Source: an uncultured Eubacteriales bacterium
GTDB taxonomy: Bacteria; Bacillota; Clostridia; Oscillospirales; CAG-272
Direction: 5' to 3'
DNA: 8,266 nt
Assembly: GCA_900547565.1 (NCBI GenBank)
Contig: URHI01000086.1
Coordinates: 1-8,266, forward strand
The position numbers and the translations under genes were made by a program. Below the pieces are notes generated by a model. It did no database searches. It saw only the letters and a program-made list of their open reading frames with translations, and was not told the origin of the DNA. Positions 1 through 5,298 of the stretch are shown here, one piece after another. Position 1 is the first letter of the stretch; every line of letters begins with the position of its first letter.

Positions 1-624
1 CTTTCATTGTGGATCGGCGACAAACCGCCGTTCCGCCGTCTGCGCACTCACTGCTGGCTACGCCGTACGGTAACTGTTTTTCTAGCGGCGGTGATGCTTT
101 ACTGCGCGGTAGTGCTTGGACTGATAGTATCCGGCATGACTGCAACGCCTCCGCAAAACGCCGATTATATTATTGTTCTCGGAGCCAAAGTCAACGGTGA
201 ACGTCCGTCGCTGGCGTTGCACTGGCGCATACAGCGCGCATACGAATATCTGTCGCAGAATCCCGGAACACTGGCAATACTGTCCGGCGGGAAGGGCCAG
301 GGCGAAAGCATAAGCGAGGCAGAATCCATGTACCGTGAGCTGACCGCGCTCGGCATTGCCCCATCCCGCCTGATACTTGAGGACAAGTCCACCTCCACCG
401 AAGAAAACATACGTTACAGCTATGCCAAAATGCCGGAGGGAGAGTACCGTGTCGGTATTGTGACCAACAACTTTCATGTATGGCGGGCACTGCGCGTGGC
501 TGATAAGGTCGGCGGACAGGAGCTGTATGGCATCCCTGCCGCCTATCCAAATATTCTGATAGTCAACTACGTTGTGCGTGAAATTATTACAATAACATTC
601 TACCTGCTGACAGGAAAGATCTGA
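1..624 (+). CDS. DUF218 (SanA/YdcF-type) membrane-anchored protein, 5' end possibly cut by the window
   Basis: This is a DUF218-family protein, the group containing E. coli SanA and YdcF, which is linked to envelope integrity but has no settled biochemical role. Seen: a basic N-terminus (RRLRTHCWLRR) followed by one hydrophobic segment (about residues 21-42, counting from the TTG at 7), then the DUF218 core. Core motifs are IIVLGAKVNGERPSLAL near 55-71, ILSGGKGQGE, a DKSTSTEEN stretch, and VTNNFHVWRA near 151-160. The C-terminus is hydrophobic. The frame is open to the left edge. The first ATG (94) falls inside the membrane segment, so the start is either the TTG at 7 or lies upstream of the window. 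The fold should sit outside the membrane behind an N-terminal anchor (inference). The next gene starts 14 nt after the stop, so the two probably share a transcript. Family assignment is confident; the exact role is unknown. Confidence 0.85.
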   Translation, partial: LSLWIGDKPPFRRLRTHCWLRRTVTVFLAAVMLYCAVVLGLIVSGMTATPPQNADYIIVLGAKVNGERPSLALHWRIQRAYEYLSQNPGTLAILSGGKGQGESISEAESMYRELTALGIAPSRLILEDKSTSTEENIRYSYAKMPEGEYRVGIVTNNFHVWRALRVADKVGGQELYGIPAAYPNILIVNYVVREIITITFYLLTGKI

Positions 625-638
625 GGAAATACACTGCC

Positions 639-1865
639 ATGAAATTACAGAGAAATTATCCCATCGTCACCGTCACCGCCAAGGGTGAAGCCGCCGCAAG
701 AGGCGGGCACCCGTGGGTGTACGGTGAGGAAATCATAAACACCGTCGGCGAGCCGGAAAACGGAGGCATGGTCGACGTGGTGTCCGCACGCGGCGCCTAC
801 CTCGGCACCGGCCTTTTCAGCGCGGCAAGCAAGATACGCGTGCGCATACTGTCGCGCAACGGCAACGACCGCTTTGATGACGCCTTCTGGAAACGCAGAC
901 TGCGCTATGCGGTGGACTACCGGCGCACCGTAATGCGCCGGGATTTTAATGCCTGCCGCCTTGTGTTCGGTGAGTCGGACGGTCTTCCGGGACTGACGGT
1001 AGACCGCTATTCGGAAATACTCGTGGCTCAGTTTTTGTCTTACGGCCTTGACGCGCGACGCGAAATGCTGATGCGGGCGCTGGTCGATATACTTGAGAAG
1101 GACGGAGATGTCATACGCGGAGTGTATGAGCGCAGCGATGTGGCACTGCGTGCCAAGGAAGGGCTTGAAATGCGAACCGGCTGGATAGACATCGGCCGCC
1201 CGCTGCCCGATTCAACGCTGGTTGACATACGCGAGAATGGTATACTTTACACCGTGGACGTAGAACACGGCCAGAAGACCGGTTTTTTCCTTGATCAGAA
1301 ATACAACCGGCGCGCAGTTGCACGGCTTACAGCCGGCATGCGGGTGCTTGACTGCTTTACTCATACCGGTTCCTTTGCGCTGAACGCTGCGGCAGGCGGC
1401 GCAGAACACGTAACAGCAGTGGATATTTCGGAGGCTGCAGTTGAGCTGGCACGACAGAACGCCCGGCGCAACGGGCTTGAGGACCGCATGGATTTTGTCT
1501 GCGCCGATGTTTTTGAGCTGCTGACCTCGCTTTCCGAAGCGCATCAACACCCATATGACATGATCATTCTCGATCCGCCCGCCTTCACCAAAAGCCGCAA
1601 GACCGTCGATTCCGCCCAGCGCGGGTATTATGAGATCAATCGCCGGGCAATGCGCCTGCTCCCGCGCGGCGGTTATCTTGCGACGGCGTCCTGCTCGCAT
1701 TTTATGGACAATGCGCTGTTTGAAAAAATGCTTCGCCGCGCCGCGGCCGACGCGCAGGCAGAGCTGCGGCAGGTTGAGGTGCGTCAGCAATCGCCGGATC
1801 ATCCCACGCTGTGGAATGTACCCGAAACGGCATATCTTAAGTTTTACATTTTCCAGATCGTCTGA
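639..1865 (+). CDS. rlmI: RlmI-type class I rRNA (cytosine-C5) methyltransferase
   Basis: SAM-dependent methyltransferase of the RlmI/YccW family. The E. coli member makes m5C1962 in 23S rRNA; the same target here is inferred from homology. The 408 aa match the usual length of about 400. Domains in order: an N-terminal PUA RNA-binding domain (about residues 8-75, with HPWVYGEE at 24-31), a linker domain (about 80-190) containing GESDGLPGLTVDRY, and a Rossmann methyltransferase domain (about 205-408). Visible motifs are GQKTGFFLDQ (211-220), the SAM-binding VLDCFTHTGSFAL (236-248), acidic VDIS (261-264), LDPPAFTKSR (311-320) and SCS (351-353), whose Cys352 is the expected catalytic cysteine of motif VI. 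The ATG at 639 has a GAGG (623-626) that overlaps the upstream stop codon, with a rather long 12-nt spacer. This suggests coupling to the DUF218 gene. A strong terminator follows 20 nt after the stop. Confidence 0.92.
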   Translation: MKLQRNYPIVTVTAKGEAAARGGHPWVYGEEIINTVGEPENGGMVDVVSARGAYLGTGLFSAASKIRVRILSRNGNDRFDDAFWKRRLRYAVDYRRTVMRRDFNACRLVFGESDGLPGLTVDRYSEILVAQFLSYGLDARREMLMRALVDILEKDGDVIRGVYERSDVALRAKEGLEMRTGWIDIGRPLPDSTLVDIRENGILYTVDVEHGQKTGFFLDQKYNRRAVARLTAGMRVLDCFTHTGSFALNAAAGGAEHVTAVDISEAAVELARQNARRNGLEDRMDFVCADVFELLTSLSEAHQHPYDMIILDPPAFTKSRKTVDSAQRGYYEINRRAMRLLPRGGYLATASCSHFMDNALFEKMLRRAAADAQAELRQVEVRQQSPDHPTLWNVPETAYLKFYIFQIV

Positions 1866-1885
1866 TCTACAGCGTATGAATAATC

Positions 1886-1937
1886 ATCGGGGATGCCGCA
1901 ATGCGGCGTCCCCGATACTAAATATTATTATATTTTT
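1886..1937 (+). terminator. Intrinsic terminator after rlmI, possibly bidirectional
   Basis: A 14-bp stem (arms 1886-1899 and 1903-1916, one T-G wobble, loop AAT) is very GC-rich: ATCGGGGATGCCGC pairs with GCGGCGTCCCCGAT. It is followed on the + strand by an A/T-rich stretch ending in a run of five T at 1933-1937. The T run is not immediately adjacent to the stem, so efficiency is uncertain. The element lies between two converging genes, 20 nt after rlmI and about 37 nt past the stop of the leftward GH109-like gene. It could therefore end both transcripts, although the minus-strand side has only a weak T tract. Confidence 0.82.
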
Positions 1938-1952
1938 AAAAATCCGCAATGA

Positions 1953-3170
1953 TCAAAGTACATCATGCAGCGGCCGCGTTGCGTACTTGCCGCGCGTAAA
2001 GTCAGGAATCGCCTGAGGCGCGCCGCCATTGGCAATCGAGCGCTCGCTGAGATACGTTATGCTCATCCAGGAAGCCATGTCATAGACGTCAATAGGCATC
2101 TCTCCGCCCGACCGCAGTGCTTCAAAGAAGGCGCGGAACTCAACACCGTCCATGCCGCCGTGCCCCGACTTAAGCCCCTGCTCGGTCATACGGCGCCACT
2201 CCTGCGGCAGATATTTTTCCTCATACTCGCGGGCGTTATTCTGGTATGTGGTGTAGTTGCGCAGTGTGTCGAACCATTCCTCCATGCCGTCAAAATACAC
2301 CATATTATTGCCCATTTCGTACATCCCGCGCGTTCCGCGGACCGTAAACTCACGGTTGTAAAACCGCGGCAGTGACGCATCGAGCCGCAGTGTAATGGTT
2401 TCGCCGCCCTCGCAGGTGATCAGCGTCGTAACTATATCACCCTGCTTTATCTCCTCGCCGATTCGGTGAGGATTTATTGTGTCCCGGTGCCTGTCCACGT
2501 AATCGGCAAAGCCGCACGCAGCCGATGCCACCGACACCAGCGACACCATGCGGTTTCCGCGGTTGATGCCGAGCAGCCGGGCTATCGGCCCCAGCTCGTG
2601 TGTCGGGTAATTCTCGCAGTTGTGATTGAGATAGAAGCCGAGTCTGTAGTGATGCCGCTCCTCACTTCCGAGTATCTCGCTGCGCAGATCATGCGCATAT
2701 GCGCCCGAGCAGTGAACTATACGCCCGAACAGGCCGGCCCGCGCCATTGCCGTGGCCAACAGCTCACTCTTGTTGAAGCAACAGTTTTCCATAAGCATAA
2801 TGCGGGTCCCGGTGCGCTCGTATGTATCGACCAGCCGCCAGCAGTCGGCCTCGCAATAAGCACCGCCGACCTCAACCGCCGGAACAATGCCGTGCTCCAT
2901 GCACCACACGGCCATATCAACATGACATTCCCAGCCGGTTGCTATAAGCGCCGCGTCGGCATGAGAATCCGTAAGCACCTGACGGTAATCGTCTCCGCAC
3001 ACCGGCGTGTGCCCGGCCTCCTCGGCTACGGCACGTGCACGCTCGACACGGTCAGGCAAAATATCGCACAGTCCGACGATCTCCACGCCTTCAACAGGCA
3101 TAACGGCCTTGCCCATAAGTCCGAAGCCGCGCGCCCCGAGTCCGATAACCGCAAATCTTACATTGTTCAT
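1953..3170 (-). CDS. Gfo/Idh/MocA-family protein, GH109-like (probably NAD-dependent glycosidase or oxidoreductase)
   Basis: A 405-aa protein with an N-terminal Rossmann domain (GLGARG at 10-15 binds the dinucleotide; acidic VGLCD at 32-36) and a C-terminal Gfo/Idh/MocA alpha/beta domain. Several blocks resemble GH109 alpha-N-acetylgalactosaminidases, which hydrolyse glycosides by a redox mechanism with tightly bound NAD. These are EVGGAYCEADCWRLVD from Glu100 in place of the usual EKP motif, MLMENCC (125-131), GAYAHDLR (156-163), YPTHELGP with His191 (188-195), NRGNR (203-207) and GHGGMDG (336-342). No signal peptide is visible, so the product is probably cytosolic, unlike many exported GH109 enzymes. 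The substrate cannot be read from the sequence, and a sugar dehydrogenase remains possible. The ATG at 3170 follows AGAAAGG with a 9-nt spacer. The gene starts 20 nt after the mntP stop, has no visible promoter of its own, and probably shares the riboswitch-controlled mntP transcript. Confidence 0.85.
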   Translation of the reverse strand: MNNVRFAVIGLGARGFGLMGKAVMPVEGVEIVGLCDILPDRVERARAVAEEAGHTPVCGDDYRQVLTDSHADAALIATGWECHVDMAVWCMEHGIVPAVEVGGAYCEADCWRLVDTYERTGTRIMLMENCCFNKSELLATAMARAGLFGRIVHCSGAYAHDLRSEILGSEERHHYRLGFYLNHNCENYPTHELGPIARLLGINRGNRMVSLVSVASAACGFADYVDRHRDTINPHRIGEEIKQGDIVTTLITCEGGETITLRLDASLPRFYNREFTVRGTRGMYEMGNNMVYFDGMEEWFDTLRNYTTYQNNAREYEEKYLPQEWRRMTEQGLKSGHGGMDGVEFRAFFEALRSGGEMPIDVYDMASWMSITYLSERSIANGGAPQAIPDFTRGKYATRPLHDVL

Positions 3171-3179
3171 AATTCGGAA

Positions 3180-3197
3180 CCTTTCTGAAATCAGAAA
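3180..3197 (-). promoter_or_regulatory. Palindrome over the mntP stop and the ribosome binding site of the next gene
   Basis: TTTCTGA-AA-TCAGAAA (3182-3197) is a perfect dyad. In the leftward mRNA it can fold as a weak 6-bp hairpin with an AUUU loop. It contains the mntP UGA stop (3191-3193), and its 3' arm supplies the AGAAA of the AGAAAGG ribosome binding site (GG at 3181-3180) for the GH109-like gene. A ribosome finishing mntP would open the helix, which fits translational coupling. The stem is A/U-rich, so the effect is inferred and could be small. Confidence 0.4.
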
Positions 3198-3766
3198 TTA
3201 ATGACACCAAGATGCTCAAGCAATATCTTGACGCCTATCAGTATCAGTATGATACCTCCGGCGACTGTGGCCTTATTTTTGAATTTGCTGCCGCACTTGT
3301 TGCCGATGATGACGCCGCCGATGCAGATCACAAATGTTGTAAGCCCGATAATCGCGATTGACAGCCAGATACTGGTGTCCGGCTCCATGGCAATGACTAT
3401 ACCGGTAGCCAGAGCGTCAATGCTGGTGGCAATGGCCATGACAAACAGTTCCCGCACGTCAAACCGCCCGCAATCCGAGCACTCGTCGTCGCCGCCGCGT
3501 ATGACATCGACGATCATTTTGCCGCCGATGAACAAAAGCAGTGCAAACGCGACCCAATGGTCATATTTCTCTATCAGTTGCTGGAACTGACTGCCCAGCA
3601 GCCACCCGATAAGCGGCATCAGCGCCTGAAATCCGCCGAAAAATGCCGCGATGACCAAGGCCTGCTTATAGTTGATTCTTTTCATGCCCAGTCCCTTGCA
3701 TATGGACACCGCAAACGCGTCCATGGAAAGGGCAATTCCAAGACCCAGTATTTCGATAATACCCAT
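3191..3766 (-). CDS. mntP: MntP-type manganese efflux pump
   Basis: A 191-aa polytopic membrane protein of the MntP (formerly YebN, DUF204) family that exports Mn2+ from the cytosol. About six membrane helices are visible, forming two related halves. Each half carries the family's acidic motif: LSMDAFAVS with Asp16 (13-21) and TSIDALATG with Asp117 (114-122), the presumed metal-binding aspartates. The cytosolic loop between the halves has a DECSDCG cysteine pair (Cys96, Cys99), which might touch metal (inference). The frame stays open upstream to 3874, but I chose the ATG at 3766: the protein begins at the family-typical MGIIEILGLGIALS, and GGAAGG (3780-3775) sits 8 nt upstream. The longer version would also run through the riboswitch. 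The leader is a yybP-ykoY element behind a consensus promoter, which independently supports the manganese role. The GH109-like gene follows 20 nt downstream. Confidence 0.93.
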   Translation of the reverse strand: MGIIEILGLGIALSMDAFAVSICKGLGMKRINYKQALVIAAFFGGFQALMPLIGWLLGSQFQQLIEKYDHWVAFALLLFIGGKMIVDVIRGGDDECSDCGRFDVRELFVMAIATSIDALATGIVIAMEPDTSIWLSIAIIGLTTFVICIGGVIIGNKCGSKFKNKATVAGGIILILIGVKILLEHLGVINF

Positions 3767-3824
3767 GAATGAAGCCTTCCTTTTTGCAATATAAGTTATC
3801 CATACATGAGTCTTGTTTATTAAG

Positions 3825-3911
3825 GCAAACCAGGCAGAACGCCGGTATGTTGACTTGCCGCATACGCCCGACAACCGTCACAGGCGCACGCTAACTACTC
3901 CCTCAATATGC
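3825..3911 (-). promoter_or_regulatory. yybP-ykoY manganese riboswitch in the mntP leader
   Basis: The minus-strand leader contains the conserved yybP-ykoY pieces in order. GAGGGAGUAG (3904-3895) matches the family GGGGAGUAG. A long hairpin follows, arms GCGUGCGCCUG (3891-3881) and CGGGCGUAUGC (3870-3860). Next come GUCAACAUACCGGC (3854-3841), with the family's UCAA and ACCGG core, and the closing GCC (3835-3833). The family binds Mn2+ and is commonly found upstream of mntP. The transcript should start near 3911, so the aptamer lies at the very 5' end. No intrinsic terminator follows. Instead GCCUU (3826-3822), just beyond the aptamer, can pair with AAGGC (3778-3774) in the ribosome binding site, so control may be translational. 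The aptamer call rests on motif matching; the switching mechanism is inference. Confidence 0.87.
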
Positions 3912-3917
3912 CCGTTT

Positions 3918-3946
3918 ATTATACCAATTATATGTGCATTTGTCAA
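3918..3946 (-). promoter_or_regulatory. Consensus sigma-A promoter for mntP
   Basis: On the minus strand, TTGACA (3946-3941) and TATAAT (3923-3918) are separated by exactly 17 bp. Both hexamers and the spacer are the full consensus. The predicted transcript start is near 3911, leaving a leader of about 145 nt that contains the riboswitch. The -35 begins only 4 bases past the azlD stop codon. Such a strong constitutive promoter fits control that acts mainly through the RNA leader. Confidence 0.88.
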
Positions 3947-3949
3947 CCG

Positions 3950-4276
3950 TTATTTTATAAACAGCTGCATCAGAAATCCTACCGCAAACGCAGTTGCCGA
4001 CGCGCCGAGTGCCACCACGATCAGCGACCGTCCGAAAAACGCCAGCACAACAGCCGCTACAAAGCCCGCGGGCGCCGTCACAACGCTGCCGGTTGAGCTG
4101 AAGACCGACGGCAGCACCATTGCCGACAGCACGGCATATGGAAGATAAAACAGCATGCTGCGCAGGTATGCCGAGCGTATTGTGCGCCGGAAGGCCACCA
4201 ACGGCAGTGCGCGTATGAGGTATGTTACACCCGCCATGACCAAAAGGTAACCGCATATCATAAGTGTATCAGTCAT
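3950..4276 (-). CDS. azlD: AzlD-family branched-chain amino acid exporter small subunit
   Basis: A 108-aa membrane protein of the AzlD family, the small partner of AzlC. Together they export branched-chain amino acids and their analogues (AzlCD in Bacillus, BrnFE in Corynebacterium). Three to four hydrophobic segments are visible. Family-typical features are RALPLVAF (residues 22-29), YLPYAVLSAMVLP near 44-56, and a Gly/Ala-rich C-terminal helix. The frame opens at 4294, but the ATG at 4276 (MTDTLMICGY) is preferred because GGAGG (4287-4283) lies 6 nt upstream. This start overlaps the end of azlC by 8 nt, so the two are translationally coupled. The mntP promoter begins immediately after the stop, with no terminator visible between them, so azlCD transcripts may read through into mntP. 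Confidence 0.88.
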   Translation of the reverse strand: MTDTLMICGYLLVMAGVTYLIRALPLVAFRRTIRSAYLRSMLFYLPYAVLSAMVLPSVFSSTGSVVTAPAGFVAAVVLAFFGRSLIVVALGASATAFAVGFLMQLFIK

Positions 4277-5069
4277 GGTGCACCTCCGCCTCACGGCTGT
4301 CGGCAGAGTCCGTCGACCGGTTGCTCACATATTCCCCGGATCCATCACCCTCGCCGGCAACGGGAAACAGCAGTGCTGCCAGAGCCGACGCGGCTATGGC
4401 GCATATAATTATGCTGAAGCCGGGCGTTATGAAGTCAAACAGCGGCACAAAAGCTATAATGCACGAAAGTGCCGCAGCGCACAGGGCGGCGACCGCCGTC
4501 CCGCGGTCGCGCTTTGCGGGCGGAATGACAATGGCTACAAACATGCCGAAAATGGCTATACCCAACGCATTTTTCAGCGACGAGGGCAAAATATTTCCGG
4601 CAACGGCGCCAAGCAGCGTGCCCAGCGACCAGCTGACATACGGAAAGCTGATCAGCCCATACATATATCTTGCCCCGACTGTCCCCGGCTTTGAAGCCGC
4701 CACGGCATAAATCTCGTCCGTGATGCCGAAGCCGACCAAGGCACGTCGGATTCCGTTCATACTGCTGTCAAAATGCTGTGTCAGCGATATGCTCATGAGA
4801 GAGTAACGCAGGTTTATGGTAAGCTGGGTCAGCGCCATTTCAATAAGTCCGCCGCCCGCTGCCATGACGGCAACCCCGGCGACCTGTCCCGCCGATGTCA
4901 TATTAGTCAGTGAAATAATCACTGCCACCAGCGCCGGTATGCCGTCAGCCACAGCCGAAACGCCAAAGCCGAACGCCACCGACAAATATCCGAGCCCTAT
5001 GGGCGTGCTGTCGCGCAGGCCCTGTAAAAAACCGTATTCGCTTTTTTGCGCGATACCGCTGTGACGCAT
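4269..5069 (-). CDS. azlC: AzlC-family branched-chain amino acid exporter large subunit
   Basis: A 266-aa integral membrane protein of the AzlC family, the larger half of the AzlCD exporter. Family signatures seen are GLRDSTPIGLGYLSVAFGFG (residues 17-36), a SLTNMTSAGQ region (53-62), NLRY (86-89) and TDEIYA (117-122). Hydrophobic helices continue to about residue 236. AzlC proteins are usually about 230-240 aa. Here a hydrophilic, Ser/Asp/Glu-rich tail (about 238-266) extends the C-terminus; it overlaps the azlD ribosome binding site and start at DNA level and may be lineage-specific padding. The ATG at 5069 has AAAGGA (5084-5079) 9 nt upstream. A near-consensus promoter lies about 40 bp further upstream. 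The substrate class comes from family knowledge; the actual amino acid is not shown by the sequence. Confidence 0.9.
   Translation of the reverse strand: MRHSGIAQKSEYGFLQGLRDSTPIGLGYLSVAFGFGVSAVADGIPALVAVIISLTNMTSAGQVAGVAVMAAGGGLIEMALTQLTINLRYSLMSISLTQHFDSSMNGIRRALVGFGITDEIYAVAASKPGTVGARYMYGLISFPYVSWSLGTLLGAVAGNILPSSLKNALGIAIFGMFVAIVIPPAKRDRGTAVAALCAAALSCIIAFVPLFDFITPGFSIIICAIAASALAALLFPVAGEGDGSGEYVSNRSTDSADSREAEVHHD
4281..4287 (-). promoter_or_regulatory. Ribosome binding site that sets the azlD start
   Basis: GGAGGTG on the minus strand (4287-4281), inside the azlC reading frame. The spacer from GGAGG to the ATG at 4276 is 6 nt. It favours this start over the upstream ATG at 4294. Confidence 0.75.
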
Positions 5070-5107
5070 TATTGTGTTTCCTTTGCAACATGTAATAACA
5101 AATTATT

Positions 5108-5136
5108 ATTTTATCGTCTGCGCGAGGCTTTGTCAA
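5108..5136 (-). promoter_or_regulatory. Sigma-A promoter for azlCD
   Basis: Minus-strand TTGACA (5136-5131) and TAAAAT (5113-5108) with a 17-bp spacer; 11 of 12 hexamer positions match consensus. The predicted start is near 5101, giving a leader of about 30 nt, too short for a riboswitch. Any control is therefore likely to act on the DNA. Confidence 0.82.
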
Positions 5137-5174
5137 GTGGCCAACGCGCGTATCGTCAAAGGTACTAATATTTT

Positions 5175-5200
5175 GTGAATTTTTGGTGACAAATTCGTGA
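5175..5200. promoter_or_regulatory. Operator-like dyad with three GTGA words at 11-bp steps
   Basis: Between the two divergent promoters, GAATTT (5177-5182) and AAATTC (5191-5196) form a 6-8-6 dyad. GTGA also recurs at 5175, 5186 and 5197, exactly 11 bp apart, so each copy faces nearly the same side of the helix. The dyad centre is about 69 bp upstream of the predicted ABC-operon start and about 86 bp upstream of the azlC start, distances typical of activator sites. No regulator gene is adjacent, and chance is possible in A/T-rich DNA. Confidence 0.35.
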
Positions 5201-5219
5201 TAATGACCTTTTTTCGCGG

Positions 5220-5248
5220 TTGACTTATCATCGGTTTTATGTTAAAAT
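5220..5248 (+). promoter_or_regulatory. Sigma-A promoter for the ABC transporter-DUF1854 operon
   Basis: TTGACT (5220-5225) and TAAAAT (5243-5248) with a 17-bp spacer; 10 of 12 hexamer positions match consensus. The predicted start is near 5255, giving a leader of about 44 nt before the ATG at 5299. A GGAGGA ribosome binding site (5289-5294) lies just before that ATG. Confidence 0.8.
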
Positions 5249-5298
5249 AACGTAACTTTCATGCCAGGTAAAAACAGCATAAATACACGGAGGACAGT

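Noticed and set aside
1212..1802. A 196-codon open frame on the - strand inside rlmI
   Set aside because: It is antisense to well-conserved methyltransferase motifs, and its translation resembles no family.
2466..3188. A 240-codon open frame on the + strand opposite the GH109-like gene
   Set aside because: It lies wholly antisense to a clearly recognisable protein, shows no known domain, and is a by-product of GC-rich codon use.
3767..3874. Upstream extension of mntP by 36 codons
   Set aside because: It has no family similarity, lies inside the riboswitch leader, and the ATG at 3766 has a well-spaced GGAAGG.
5144..5151. ACGCGCGT palindrome upstream of the azlC promoter
   Set aside because: It is an 8-bp self-complementary word of simple CG composition, expected by chance.
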